A DNA stretch of 64,000 nucleotides from Planococcus citri (GCF_950023065.1 NC_088678.1:19520580-19584579), one strand, 5' to 3'. Numbered from the stretch's first letter, positions 1-10,589 are shown. Numbers and translations are program-made. The notes: generated by a model from the letters alone, not told the origin.

Positions 1-504
1 GAAAGTCAGTTTCCCTTCAACTCCCCATAAGACTCGATGTAAAATTCACTTCTTTACCTCAAAGTGAAAAGTTCAAAACCCCCGATAACTTGAAGTGAAA
101 TTTTTGAAAAATATAGAAAAAACCTCTGTAAGTTGAACATTGCCAATGTTTTGCCTGTATAACTCGAATTTCTTGTTTAAAAAACTTGTAAATTCAAATC
201 TCATTGATGCAAACCTCTTTTACAAAAACACATGGGAGTTATTTGAAGTACATTTATGTCCATAAAGATGTACCTACATTTCACTCAAATACACAGGTAC
301 ATATAATATGTGTTTCCACTTCATTCCATGGTAAAAAAAAAAACCTTCATCTAATTCAAATTTCGCTAACTTGAAACATACTTACCAAAAACGAACTTCC
401 ATAACTCAAACTCTGATAACTCTCAAACTTTGATAACTCGAAAACTCCGATAACTCGAAGTCAACTCTTTCTCCTTTCAGCTTCGAGTTATCGAGACTCC
501 ACTG
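1..504. mobile_element. pogo/Tigger-like DNA transposon, terminal part
   Basis: Seen: the segment ends in a terminus whose reverse complement begins CAGTGGAGTCTCGATAACTC, followed by a TA dinucleotide at 505-506. That matches the usual terminal inverted repeat and TA target of pogo/Tigger elements in the Tc1/mariner superfamily. Inside, degenerate variants of 'gataactcgaa' recur (about 80, 160, 405, 430 and 450). No transposase reading frame is visible and the left end lies outside the window, so this is either a non-autonomous member or an eroded end. Confidence 0.6.
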
Positions 505-589
505 TATTACCCTATTGACAAAAAGTAACTGAGTAAGACTGCCAAACAATCAGACTGCATTTTTTGCACGGTTTCCAACGTACTCGTAT

Positions 590-958
590 TCATGTAAACG
601 CAGTGCAGATTCAATGGTCACTTTCTTACAATAGGGCATCTCATAATATTCTCTTCCTCAGACTTGGATTCATCATTCAATTTCCAAGCACATTGATGAG
701 ATTATTGAATGCGCTTTTTGCCATTCTGATCATTGATTTGATCTCCTTTTGATCTCTATAACTATCATTATTTATCAGCGCACCAAGGTATCTAAACTGT
801 TTTACGTTTTTGATTTCTTGTGTCCCAATGTTGATTTTCACCTCTTTATCTTCTCTCTTGGTGAATTTCATGACCTTGGTCTTGCCTGCGTTCATCTTCA
901 TGCCATTTATTTTAATGCTGTGCTGTTTATTTGGTTGATCATTACTTGCATTTGAGCT
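590..958 (-). mobile_element. LINE family A relic, 3' part of RT (left of the nested R1-clade element)
   Basis: The minus strand encodes reverse-transcriptase text after the catalytic motif, including KMNAGKTKVMKFTK, KQFRYLGALINND and a stretch ending NNLINVLGN. It aligns closely with the better copy at 16,656-17,818. The sequence is frameshifted and mutated and cannot be functional. It stops abruptly near 958, where the R1-clade element begins, and resumes at about 5,281, so the two pieces are one older LINE split by a later insertion. Confidence 0.75.
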
Positions 959-961
959 TCA

Positions 962-3900
962 ATGACTATAAGCTTTGATGTTGCCAAGGCCTTTGATTCC
1001 ATACCTCATCAAGTGATAATTGATGCACTTATTGATCATGGTATCCATCCAATACTAATCTGGATGCTGGTTGAATATCTAAAAGACAGAACAGTGCAGT
1101 ACCAGTATAATGGTAAAACATTCAAGGCCAAGGTAACTAAGGGGTGCCCCCAGGGGTCTAACCTGGGCCCCCTTTTATGGATCATCATCTACAATGTAGT
1201 ACTCAAATTCATGTTTCGGGGCTGCAGGTCAATTGGCTTTGCTGACGACTTGCTTTTTGTATTTGGAGCCAAAAACATCAATACCCTGGAACAGAATGCC
1301 AGAACTGCCATCACCCAACTCACTATTATGCTGAGTAAGCTTGGTTTAAGCCTAAATGCTGCAAAAACCCAGGTGATGGTATGTACTAGGAAGCACCACA
1401 CTGAGCCCATAATAACAGTAAATGGTCAGCTAGTCACTACCTCTAGGGAAATCAAATACCTTGGAGTGATAATTGATCAAAAACTCACCTTTATACCACA
1501 CTTCACTAACATACACAAGAAATCTCAACTGTCACTCAACATTATAAATAGATTGTTTGGACGCACCTATGGCTATGGTTATGAAGCAAGGAAAATCATG
1601 GCGCAGGGGCTGATCAACTCACTCTGGTATTATGGGTCAGCAATCACGCTGCCAGCCCTGAAGTACACATGCGTTCTAGAAAAAATCCGTAAAACTCAGA
1701 GAGCAACAAACCTGAAGATTATCTCAGCTTATCGGACAGTGTCTGATACTGCAGCCTCTGTTATTGCTGGGATGCTCCCACTTGACCTGGCAATAGCAAA
1801 AATGGCCCTTAGAAGAGCTGCTGACATAGGGTATCGCACTCAAGCTCCAAACCTAGACACAGGACCCATTACCTTACTGCACAAAGATTCCAATAGGACC
1901 AAGAATGCCTACATAATGCAAAACAGATCATTCTCAAGGCGTCAGCTGGATAATGAACTCACCTCAATGGCATACCAGATGTGGCAGAGCCGCTGGGATC
2001 TGGCTACAACTGGAAGAGTCACTTATGAATGGATTCCTGATATAGCTGAGAGAATGGAAGGTAGCTGCGCACATCTCAAACCAAGCTTCTTCCTAACCCA
2101 GGCCCTCACAGGCCATGGTTTCTTCGCCGATTACTTGAAGAGATTCAAGATAATAAGGAGTAACCTCTGTGTATGCGGTAATCTACAAAGTCCACAACAC
2201 CTCATCACTGAATGTACAAATACCCAAATTGCTGAGATCAGGGAACGGTACCCAGTAGAAATGCTTGATGTCACTCCCACCAACTTACAAAATCTGAATC
2301 AACTCATCAAAGAACTCTTTCACATCCGGGACTCCATTAAAGTTATAGCTGACAAATCTACCACAGATACTGAGGGAACGTCAGATGTGGATGATCCATC
2401 ACCTTTAACCACACTATATAGTCTCCAAGAACTACCTCCTACTACCAGTATCACCAGCACACCAATACCAATGCACCTGCAGTCACCATCACCAGTCTCT
2501 ATACTCCAAACACAACTAACACAAGTACCAGAAACCACCAACAAAAACAACGGAGTAACAAGCTTACCTACCTACTCACCATCAGCACTGAAGCTTGTGC
2601 CTAGAACAGTGCTGATAGCTAGCGAGCTACTCAAGAGGAACCAAGAGGTCTGCAGCAGCCCAGTCACACAACATTCAACTGAATCCTGTATTAGTTCGGA
2701 GGCCTCACAAGGAGGTGACCAGCATCATTCACCAGGGTTCGAAAACGAATGGCTAGCTGCAAGGAGAAACTTCACAGCAATTAACCTACCCAAATTCAGT
2801 CCAATGGTGCAACCTATCAACCCAATCCTGCAGCAAACAGACCACATACTTGGCCCACTTTCTTCACCAACCTCATCCCCTAGGAAGAGAATCATGGTAT
2901 CCAACTCCCTTTTCCAACATACTACAGCAATGCCACACCCTGAGCACAATGTACTGTATTCTCCTGCCAACACAACTACAACAACATCAACAACTACTGC
3001 CCAACATGGCCGTGTCATCCGAAACTGTAAAAGCCCCCCTGCACACAACATTAGCACAACACTGGGAACAGGGAGATATAATATTCCTGTTGTACACTCC
3101 AGTCCAGTTGAGGGGCACAGCACATCAATACCAGTGTACAATGGTTGGAACAGCCCAGGCTTTCAACCCTGCAACTTCTCACCGTTAACCCTCACACCAA
3201 CAGCTCACCAACATAGAATGGACTACACAAGTAGCTTTGAGGTCCAGTGCTCTCCAAATCTGATCCAGGTACCTATCAGCAAGGTGTATCCACCAATCAA
3301 CTTGAACAAAACATCGCTGAAAGCTAAGCAGGTAGCAGACGCCTTTGAGAGTCACAAAAACAGAATACAGTTCATGCATGGAGGGGTGACTCCAGGCTCT
3401 GTAGCTGAGGAAACACCAAAACAAGATCATTCAACTTTCTCCATTGGTGGCAAGCTGGGCATCAAAAAACCTCCATCAAACTACACACCAATGGGACCAT
3501 ATGTAAACCGACACATCTTGGAGGATGTAAACCGACGAATAATATTCCTAAGGACCACCTTCCCCCCAACTCCCAGAAAGAGTAGCACTGAGCTCTCCAC
3601 TTCTGTGGCATACCAGCACTGGGAAGAGGCCTCAAAGGAGGCTGAACCCAGGAGGATAATCTCAACAGCCCAGAGACAGTTGCTCACTCAAGGAGGCCTG
3701 GATCATCCATACTCCCTGATATTCAGTGACCATGTCTACATACCTGCTATGCAATACCTGGTGCTTCGTGGAATCCAAGAGCGCTTCTACGCCCCAGTCA
3801 GTGCTGCTAGTGTGGGGGATCTTCTCCCATACGAACAATATCTTGACATGCACGAACCAACACCTCGTGATGTCGAGACCAGACTCATCGCCTCTGCTGC

Positions 3901-4444
3901 AGAAGCAATGAGGAGAAGAAGCTTGGGAAATATGGCTTTAACAGCAGTTGAGTCCAACGGCCTACTCACGCTGGAGGAAGCCAATGAAGACATATTTCTT
4001 CAGGGACCCTCCTTTGCACTGGCACACTGTGTCAGCCAAGACCTCAGAATGTCCGCTGGGATAGCGAGGGACTTTGTCCGCCACTTTGGAGGCAGAGAGA
4101 TGCTACTGACCCAACCACACAATGTGGGGGAAGTGGCAACTCTAAAGCGGAAAGTCGAAGGAACAGTGAGCCAGGGACATTATATAATATTCTGTGTCGT
4201 CACAAAAATCCATTACTACGACAAACCAACATATAAGGACTTCTCCCTTGGCATCCAAAATCTTGCCAGGGAATGTACCAGAAGAAAAATAAAAAAACTC
4301 GCTATCCCACGGATTGGATGTGGGCTGGACCAGCTTGACTGGGGCCAGGTACGGCCAATCATCGTAAGAGAGTTCAGGGAGATACCTATCAATATCAAGG
4401 TATGTAACTGGACCTCCCCTAACACCCGCTCTAAAACGAATTGA
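962..4444 (+). CDS. R1-clade LINE polyprotein fragment: reverse transcriptase, CCHC knuckle, S/T/P-rich linker, TARG1/OARD1-like macrodomain
   Basis: Residues 4-13 are RT motif A (SFDVAKAFDS). CPQGSNLGPLLW is at 62-73, the catalytic FADD at 93-96 and KYLGV at 165-169. QRATNLKIISAYRTVS near 246-261, followed by AGMLPLDLAI, is the R1-clade thumb signature. A CCHC knuckle uses C403, C405, H413 and C418. About 440-800 is Ser/Thr/Pro/Gln-rich and looks disordered; about 820-995 is folded-looking but unassigned. About 1000-1150 matches the OARD1/TARG1 macrodomain class: LAHCVSQDLRMSAGIARDF, FGG, GEVATLKR, a VVTK segment with lysine 1082 and IPRIGCGLDQLDW with aspartate 1123. These two correspond to the TARG1 catalytic Lys/Asp pair that removes ADP-ribose from glutamate. 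The start methionine is merely the first in the truncated copy; the full protein would be longer. Hydrolase activity is inferred. Confidence 0.9.
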   Translation: MTISFDVAKAFDSIPHQVIIDALIDHGIHPILIWMLVEYLKDRTVQYQYNGKTFKAKVTKGCPQGSNLGPLLWIIIYNVVLKFMFRGCRSIGFADDLLFVFGAKNINTLEQNARTAITQLTIMLSKLGLSLNAAKTQVMVCTRKHHTEPIITVNGQLVTTSREIKYLGVIIDQKLTFIPHFTNIHKKSQLSLNIINRLFGRTYGYGYEARKIMAQGLINSLWYYGSAITLPALKYTCVLEKIRKTQRATNLKIISAYRTVSDTAASVIAGMLPLDLAIAKMALRRAADIGYRTQAPNLDTGPITLLHKDSNRTKNAYIMQNRSFSRRQLDNELTSMAYQMWQSRWDLATTGRVTYEWIPDIAERMEGSCAHLKPSFFLTQALTGHGFFADYLKRFKIIRSNLCVCGNLQSPQHLITECTNTQIAEIRERYPVEMLDVTPTNLQNLNQLIKELFHIRDSIKVIADKSTTDTEGTSDVDDPSPLTTLYSLQELPPTTSITSTPIPMHLQSPSPVSILQTQLTQVPETTNKNNGVTSLPTYSPSALKLVPRTVLIASELLKRNQEVCSSPVTQHSTESCISSEASQGGDQHHSPGFENEWLAARRNFTAINLPKFSPMVQPINPILQQTDHILGPLSSPTSSPRKRIMVSNSLFQHTTAMPHPEHNVLYSPANTTTTTSTTTAQHGRVIRNCKSPPAHNISTTLGTGRYNIPVVHSSPVEGHSTSIPVYNGWNSPGFQPCNFSPLTLTPTAHQHRMDYTSSFEVQCSPNLIQVPISKVYPPINLNKTSLKAKQVADAFESHKNRIQFMHGGVTPGSVAEETPKQDHSTFSIGGKLGIKKPPSNYTPMGPYVNRHILEDVNRRIIFLRTTFPPTPRKSSTELSTSVAYQHWEEASKEAEPRRIISTAQRQLLTQGGLDHPYSLIFSDHVYIPAMQYLVLRGIQERFYAPVSAASVGDLLPYEQYLDMHEPTPRDVETRLIASAAEAMRRRSLGNMALTAVESNGLLTLEEANEDIFLQGPSFALAHCVSQDLRMSAGIARDFVRHFGGREMLLTQPHNVGEVATLKRKVEGTVSQGHYIIFCVVTKIHYYDKPTYKDFSLGIQNLARECTRRKIKKLAIPRIGCGLDQLDWGQVRPIIVREFREIPINIKVCNWTSPNTRSKTN

Positions 4445-5254
4445 TAGCACTTGTAAATAGATTATATAACAATGTAATAAAGTAAATATTCTCCCCAAAT
4501 ATATCTTATTTAATTTAATTTAATCTATATAGTACAATGTATGTATATTATTGTAGCACTACCCTAAGCTGAAGGATGGAAGAAACCTATGGTATGTGTC
4601 CATTCTCAGCATTCAAAACTACTCCAACGTTATCCACTATGTAAGGTAGGACCGAGTGTTCCCACTTTCACACATCAGAAATAATATCCTTTTGGACAAT
4701 CCTACTCTAGGAGATCTCTTTCTGAGGTAGTTAAGGGTACAGTGGTGCCCGGAGACCTCCTAGGCCTACCCCAAAATGGGAGACGGGTCGGGGGTCGCTC
4801 CAAATCCGCGGAAGGGGGGAATGGGCTACATCCTAGGGTGACCACTCCCTCAACCCCGAAGTGGTGGGAGCGATTCTGGGATACTGCCTAGGAGCTCCGG
4901 GCCTTTGGCCTGGTGCTGGGGGGGTGGGTCAGCAGTCCCAACCAAAACTGGGGCCCCCCACTCACTGCGGCTCCAGGACCACTGGGTGGCCGAACCGTCC
5001 CCTTCCCCTCCTAGTTTTAAGCAAAATTGAAACACTCCTAATCTTGGCTTAGTTTAAGTTGTACATAGTCTTTATAGCTAAATTTTAGTATTAAGTTTGT
5101 AATTTAGTATTAGAATATACATCACCCTCCCCTTAAACTTAAGATTGTACTGGTATTATCTCTGCGGAAGGGGCGGGGCTTAGGCCCCGCCCCCTCACCG
5201 CAGGGATAAGTAATTATAAGATGTAAATATTATTCAAAATAAACCCTTTTTTTT
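4445..5254 (+). other. 3' UTR of the R1-clade element
   Basis: This is the non-coding tail between the stop codon and the poly(A). Its first 300 bp are AT-rich. About 4,740-5,000 is much more GC-rich than the surrounding DNA, with runs of G and C able to form several hairpins. It ends with the strong stem-loop at 5,162-5,203 and AATAAA at 5,238-5,243. LINE 3' UTRs commonly carry the RNA structure recognised by the element's own RT, and that is the likely role here. Confidence 0.7.
5162..5203 (+). other. GC-rich stem-loop near the 3' end of the R1-clade element
   Basis: CTGCGG (5162-5167) pairs with CCGCAG (5198-5203) and GGGGCGGGGC (5170-5179) pairs with GCCCCGCCCC (5184-5193). The loop is TTAG, with a small AA/CTCA internal bulge: 16 perfect base pairs. 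It lies about 50 bp before the A tail, where an RT-recognition structure would be expected. Confidence 0.8.
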
Positions 5255-5280
5255 AAAAAAAAAAAAAAAAAAAAAAGAAA

Positions 5281-5640
5281 ATTTTGTCGACTGCGTAACT
5301 TATTTCATAGATTCTTTTGCCATTGCACTCTGTTCCTAATACAGATTCCTTAATATTCACAGGTCTTTGTCATCAACATTGTATGTACTTCTTTAGGATC
5401 TTTAACATCCTCCCATGGTTAACACAATCAAATGCCTTTTCATAATCCATAAAACATGCAATCATTTCCCTGTTAGCATTCAGTGATCTCTAAATGATCA
5501 CTTTCAGTAGGGCCATTGCATCTCTGGTCCCTATCTTTGCTACAAAGCCATATTGAGTTTTCACTGAGGTTCTACTTTCAAAACATTTTGGAGATTCTAG
5601 AACAATATGAAATTTCTGGAGAAGATTGAAAACTAGCAGG
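5281..5640 (-). mobile_element. LINE family A relic, RT motif A region (right of the nested element)
   Basis: The minus strand carries GFVAKIGTRDAMALLKVI, a stop, then NANREMIACFMDYEKAF, the RT region up to motif A. It is homologous to the copy at 17,430-17,818 but lacks an internal stretch present there. It is the continuation of the relic at 590-958 and is multiply broken. 5,641-6,044, just to the right, is AT-rich DNA in which I see no feature. Confidence 0.75.
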
Positions 5641-6046
5641 AGATCCCAAAACAGTCAAATTACCGATGATTTTTTTTTTTAGATATGGAGAAACTGAAAA
5701 ATCAAAATAAAATGGCTTTTATCAAATTTCTAAATTTTTAAAAGGTCAAAACTGAACTTTGACACTTGAAATTCTGGTTATGATTGTTTTAGGATGTTAT
5801 CACTTAATCTAGCCTGATTTCAACTTTTGTTCTAATGAACTAATTAGGGAACCTCTCAATAAGGTGTCCACCTTTGATTCGAACAGATCCACGATTATTG
5901 GAAAGAGCACGGTCTGAAACCTCCATAGGTAGGTAACCAAAGTTTTAGCTGTCCTAAGTTGATTTGCCAATTTTTGACGAATTTTTGACTATTCAAATTT
6001 GACCAATTCAGATGATTCATGCTTTTAAAAAACATATATACCTATA

Positions 6047-7548
6047 CAGTAAAAGTTTGTTATAACGCTCTTCAAGGGACCAAAAAAAAGAGCGCTCTAT
6101 AAGCCAAAACACGTTATAAGCAGAAGTATTGTTTTAACACTAATGAGCATAATACTGTGAATTGTTGTGTTAAAGCAAAAAAAGCTCAATAAAAGAAGTG
6201 GAAAGGTGAACTTTATTTTGAATTTGAATAACTGTTCCAGTTGGAAATGAAAAAATCTGAAATTTTACTTTGATTTTGAGGTCTGCTATAATAATATAAA
6301 TATGCCAGTTTTACAAAACTGTTTTTTGTGGTCAAAACTTTCAGAAAGCCTTCCTTTTTTTTCCAAATTTTCCAAAAAGTAATCTGTTGCTTACCAAAAT
6401 TTTGAAAAATTTTACTTTTTAATTTTCTTCTCAAGATTATGATGAAAAATCAAGAACTCGACTACTCTTTTGTAAAAACTTCAGATTACCTGCCCTTTTT
6501 GTAAGAATTGTAATTGAAGGGTTCAGTTCCAAGTCGGCCGAAGTCCATTTTTTCCGTTTCGAGAAAAACACAAAATTAGTGTTTTTCTCGCCCTTCCGCT
6601 TCAATAATAAATGATGTGATTATATGGTTGTGAAGCTTGATCTTTCTGCTTCAAAGTACCGTATTGGTATTTTTTTAATTTTGCGTATTTTCAGCTCCAG
6701 AGCACGTCAAAGAGTCAGAAAAAGTGGACTTAGGCCACTTTGGAATTATCTGATGTTAAAAATTTCGAAAAAGAGCTGAAAAAATGCGTTTTTTCAAAAT
6801 ACATTTCTGAAACAATTTCATTCAAAGCACCTATTTGTACATACCATGATGAATAATACATGTGAAAACGCCTTCACTCGAAAATCGTTGAAAAACTTCT
6901 GAAAAACCGCACTTGTATACAAATATTTGTAAAAAATGTATGATTTAGGCCACTTTGGAATAATCAGCTTTTTTTTCGAGCCGACAAAACAGCGCTACTG
7001 AGCGAAAAAAGTGACGTCAGGGGTTGGGACAAGGTGGTAAAGGTGTTAACCGACCTGTACCACCAGATGGCGCTGCTAACTCAAAAATGATAAAAATGGA
7101 CTTAGGCCGACTTGGAACTGAACCCTTCAATTTAAAGTTTGATAAGGTCATCAAGAAATCTTAATTTTTGTGGCCAAAATTGAAAATAATTTTACTTGTT
7201 TGTATGAACTGAAACTGTTGAAAGTTAAAAAACAGATTTTTTGGCAAAATTTTTCCATACCTAAGTGTTTTTTTTACTTTTTTTTTAAAAATCAAAACTG
7301 CAAAAAAACTGTTGTTGCAAACAAAATTTTCATAAAGTAAGAATTTTTTTACAGGAAAGTAAGCTTGTTTGTCTGTCAAAATCATTTTAAAAATGTGATT
7401 TTTCCTGAACTTTAGAGCGTTAAAACACGATTTATAATCGTTCATGAGCGTTATATCGCGATTAATCTTACATCGGTTTAAATGGTGTTGTCTAGGAACC
7501 AGAGGAAATCAGCGTTAAATCCGAAAGCGTTATAATGAGCTTTTACTG
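6047..7548. mobile_element. pogo-like (Tc1/mariner superfamily) non-autonomous element with TA target duplication
   Basis: The left end starts CAGTAAAAGTTTGTTATAAC (6047) and the right end is the near-perfect reverse complement of CAGTAAAAGCTCATTATAAC (ending 7548). TA lies immediately outside both ends (6045-6046 and 7549-7550). This terminus and TA target are typical of pogo-type elements. Further 'gcgttataa' words near both ends suggest extended subterminal repeats. The interior has no transposase frame and is interrupted by a second element at 6513-7132. Confidence 0.75.
6513..7132. mobile_element. MITE nested inside the pogo-like element
   Basis: Inverted ends of about 36 bp begin AATTGAAGGGTTCAGTTCCA at 6513 and are mirrored at 7132, with one or two differences. 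The interior repeats 'ttaggccactttggaat' (about 6731 and 6949). It is about 620 bp long with no coding capacity. AATT may be part of the repeat or a short target duplication. It interrupts the 6047-7548 element and is therefore younger than it. Confidence 0.7.
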
Positions 7549-7550
7549 TA

Positions 7551-8560
7551 CATATATTCATTCAGACAACATAAATTTAAAATTAGTTCTGAAATTATTA
7601 TCACCCCCCCCCCCCCATTCAAATTTTACCCTTTTTAAGCCATTCTTGAGCCTTCGACGCAATTTTAAATCTTTCCAGAATTTTGGACTTCCTCTAGAAG
7701 GTGTGGAAATTACCTTGGGTCGCTAAAAATTGAGTGTGGCATACACTCGACTCATTTAATGATTTTCTGCACATCTAAAATGCATTTTTTAAACCAGAAT
7801 TTTTGCTAGGAAAAAAAAGTAGAAAATCGGAAATTTCTTGTTCGCAAGAAAGGGAAAAGAATCGTTGTTTCTTCACTAAAATCAATTACCAGAATCCAAA
7901 TGTTACCATATTGAGCCATTTTGGAGCAATTTCAAAATTTTGGAGAAGTCGAAAATCACGCTGGAGGCTCCAGAATGGTTCGAAAGTGTGAAATTTGGAT
8001 TTGTGGGTGGGGGTGGTGTTAGTTTCAGGGCCAATTTTTGTCATGCCAGACACCTTGAGAAGATCCCTTGTGATTTAGTTCAAAAGCTTTCCTTATCAGT
8101 TGAACGTTACAAGGAAATATGAAATCGAAGCTTTGGAAACAGCTTTTCTTCAGTCAAATTGGATTATTTTTCGAAATTGAATTGAAGTTTGACAGTGGAT
8201 AGGAAATTTAAAAACTTCATTTCATTTACCCATATTTATGTATTGCCTCAGTACACGAGTAACGTACCTACACTCCCCCATCCCCCAAAAACGAGAAAAT
8301 GAAATGAAATGCTCACATTGCATAATTTTTGTTGAATGGGGAATGAAAAATTGAAAGAATTTCAATACTTTTGATCAAAGAAGCTGAAAAACCTTCCTTT
8401 AAAGCAATTTTATTTCAATCAAAAAATAACATAAAGAGGTTACAACTTCGTAACATTGTATTTACCTATATTTTTCTAATTTTTTTTGTATGAAAATCAA
8501 TAATAAAAAGCTAAAAAAAACTGAGGTTATTCGCTTCAAATAGGCTTTAATACGTCCAGT
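7551..8560. other. AT-rich intergenic or intronic DNA, no gene seen
   Basis: The stretch contains a 13-base C run (7604-7616) and one copy of the palindromic word CTGGAGGCTCCAG near 7961-7973, which also characterises the satellite at the right end of the window. The short open frames look like chance. Confidence 0.5.
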
Positions 8561-10580
8561 TTCGCTCCGTAAGTCATTTCTCTTCTCCAATGCTCGTTTC
8601 ATTTTCTATTTACGTTGAAGGAAGCCAAAAAAGAAAAAAAAACTACCACACGAAACGTAGTCGCGAAGCGTGAAATTCATCTACGCCCTGGCCGCAATAT
8701 ATTTATCTGTGCATGATATATACACTTCTGTACTGTACTACTCGTACTATATGTAGTAAAAATAAACGAAGAAAAATCCCTTCAAAAGCAGCACGATACG
8801 ACAAAGAAAAGCAAGCACGAAAAAAAAACGCACACATACAGGGTAGATAAATAGTATACGTAAAAGTACATATACGAGTACTCGTACCATTTATAGCAAG
8901 AAGGGAAGTACATCGCACCGTACTCAGTGCTGTGAGATACGTAGGAGCGAAGTATGCTTCTTACGCGGCCGCCTTTGAGAGGAAAAGAGTACTTGCGAAT
9001 GTCATTTCCGATGATGAATGACCAGTTAAACGCGAAACTTTGTAAGTTTACATAAAAATAACAGACTACAATTTCGCAGCAGCAAAACGACGACGACGAC
9101 GAAGGGAGAGAAAGAGAGAAAGAAAAAAACCCCTATCTAGGCGCAATTCTTCATTTCTATACGCGTTTGCCTCGTCTTTCGGTTTGCCACACCTCGTCTT
9201 CGATGGTACGCGATTTCCCTCTTCATATTTATAATATACATAGACTCTAGGAGAAGCGGACCAGCCACCGACTGGGCGCGGTGCGCTGGCAAAAGGTCAC
9301 AAAATGTAGTTACTTGACAGATATGAAGACAAATGACGAAAAATATCAACTTAAAAACCCTTCATCATGTGGAAAAAATTTTTCGCCTGTATTCTTTCCT
9401 ATAGTGAAGTACATTTTTCGGCGCTCACCCCTCCCCCTCCCCCACGCCCCCTCCCCCACGCCCCCTCCTCCCACCACCCTACGAGCCCCTTTTGGGGCTT
9501 TGTGGTCGCGTAATGCTGCTGTGTCGTCGTTTAGTGTTTATAAACATGTCGTAATTACTCTCGTTTATATGGTAGTAAGTCGACGTGGTTCGTCTTTCTG
9601 CCTATAAGAAAACTTTTTGTACCGTGTCCTCCTCCTGTTCAGCAGGCAGCAGGTTCGACTCATCCTCGCTTCGCCTCGGGTCGTTAACTCGATTAAAGGC
9701 TCCCTGGATGGAAGAGCGACACGGACGAAAGACGAGTGAAGACGATAGACGAGTTAGCTGGAACTGCCATGCCACTGCCGGAGAAAGATAGTCAGGCAGG
9801 GCAGGGTGACAAGGAACGAGAGAGAAAAGGTGACAGTAAATTTTCGCTTTACGCTTCGAAGCGTTTCAATCGGCTGATTTTTTTTCTTCTCCGCCTCCTT
9901 CTCTTTCTACAATATCCATTTTTATACCATATAAATTTAGGCTGTTGTCGTCGCTTACCCCGCATCTCCGCTAAAGCCCTTTCTACGGTGACAAAATGCT
10001 ACCTAACATGGGTATAGAGTAGGTATATGTAGTGTATTGTGTGTGTAGCAAATGTGTCATATACTATACGGTGACCGCACGCGCGCCTTTTGACGTTTGT
10101 TCGCTTCCCTGTATAGCCCCTCCGTATGACAGCTCGAATTCGAACTCTGCTATACCTACTGTAATAAACGATTTTCCAAAATGTGTCGACTGTGCCTATA
10201 CTGCTCCGCACAAATTTCGTGTCCCATGTTATGCCCAGCCCAGTCTACTGTGCTGTGTGTCCATGTTTTCCGGTTCTCTCTTTTGAGGTGATTTTCTTCT
10301 CTCGGTTGTTGGTGATATTTTTTTGGATGAATTTTTATGTGAAATTGGGTTCTATTGCGGTAAATTAAATTTCAATACGTAGATGAAATTCTAAAAAATT
10401 TAAAAATTTGTGCACGAATGATTTGCTAAGTTTTCAGAAGTGCATAAAACCCGCAAAATTTTGATCAATATGTAAAAAAATGCCAAATGTAGAGTGATGT
10501 ATTGTTTTATTTATTCAGAAAAACGGAAAAGTTATTGAAATATTCCAGAATTGTTCAAACTGGAGTAAAACAAGGGAAAC
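8561..10580. other. Complex unique sequence, no gene supported
   Basis: Base composition is more balanced than in the flanking repeats. It contains a (GAC)n run near 9090-9101, a pyrimidine-rich tract at about 9425-9480 and many CpGs. The open frames are short, overlap on both strands and lack domain-like text or convincing splice pairs. It could be conserved regulatory or intronic DNA; the sequence alone does not say. Confidence 0.4.
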
Positions 10581-10589
10581 ATCGAGTAG

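Larger units (their letters stand above)
961..5276 (+). mobile_element. R1-clade non-LTR retrotransposon with C-terminal macrodomain, 5'-truncated
   Basis: This insertion contains one 1160-codon open frame (962-4444), an approximately 830-bp 3' UTR, a polyadenylation signal AATAAA at 5238-5243 and a 22-base A tail (5255-5276). The 5' edge falls at RT motif A, so the endonuclease, the N-terminal RT and any ORF1 are missing, which is the usual 5' truncation of target-primed reverse transcription. It sits inside an older family A LINE in the opposite orientation. Compared with the uninterrupted paralogue near 17,400-17,440, some 10-20 bp of target are missing at the junction and no target-site duplication is evident. 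The intact frame suggests a fairly recent insertion. Confidence 0.85.

Noticed and set aside
2725..3141. 138-codon antisense frame inside the LINE
   Set aside because: Shadow of the Ser/Thr/Pro-rich coding region on the plus strand.
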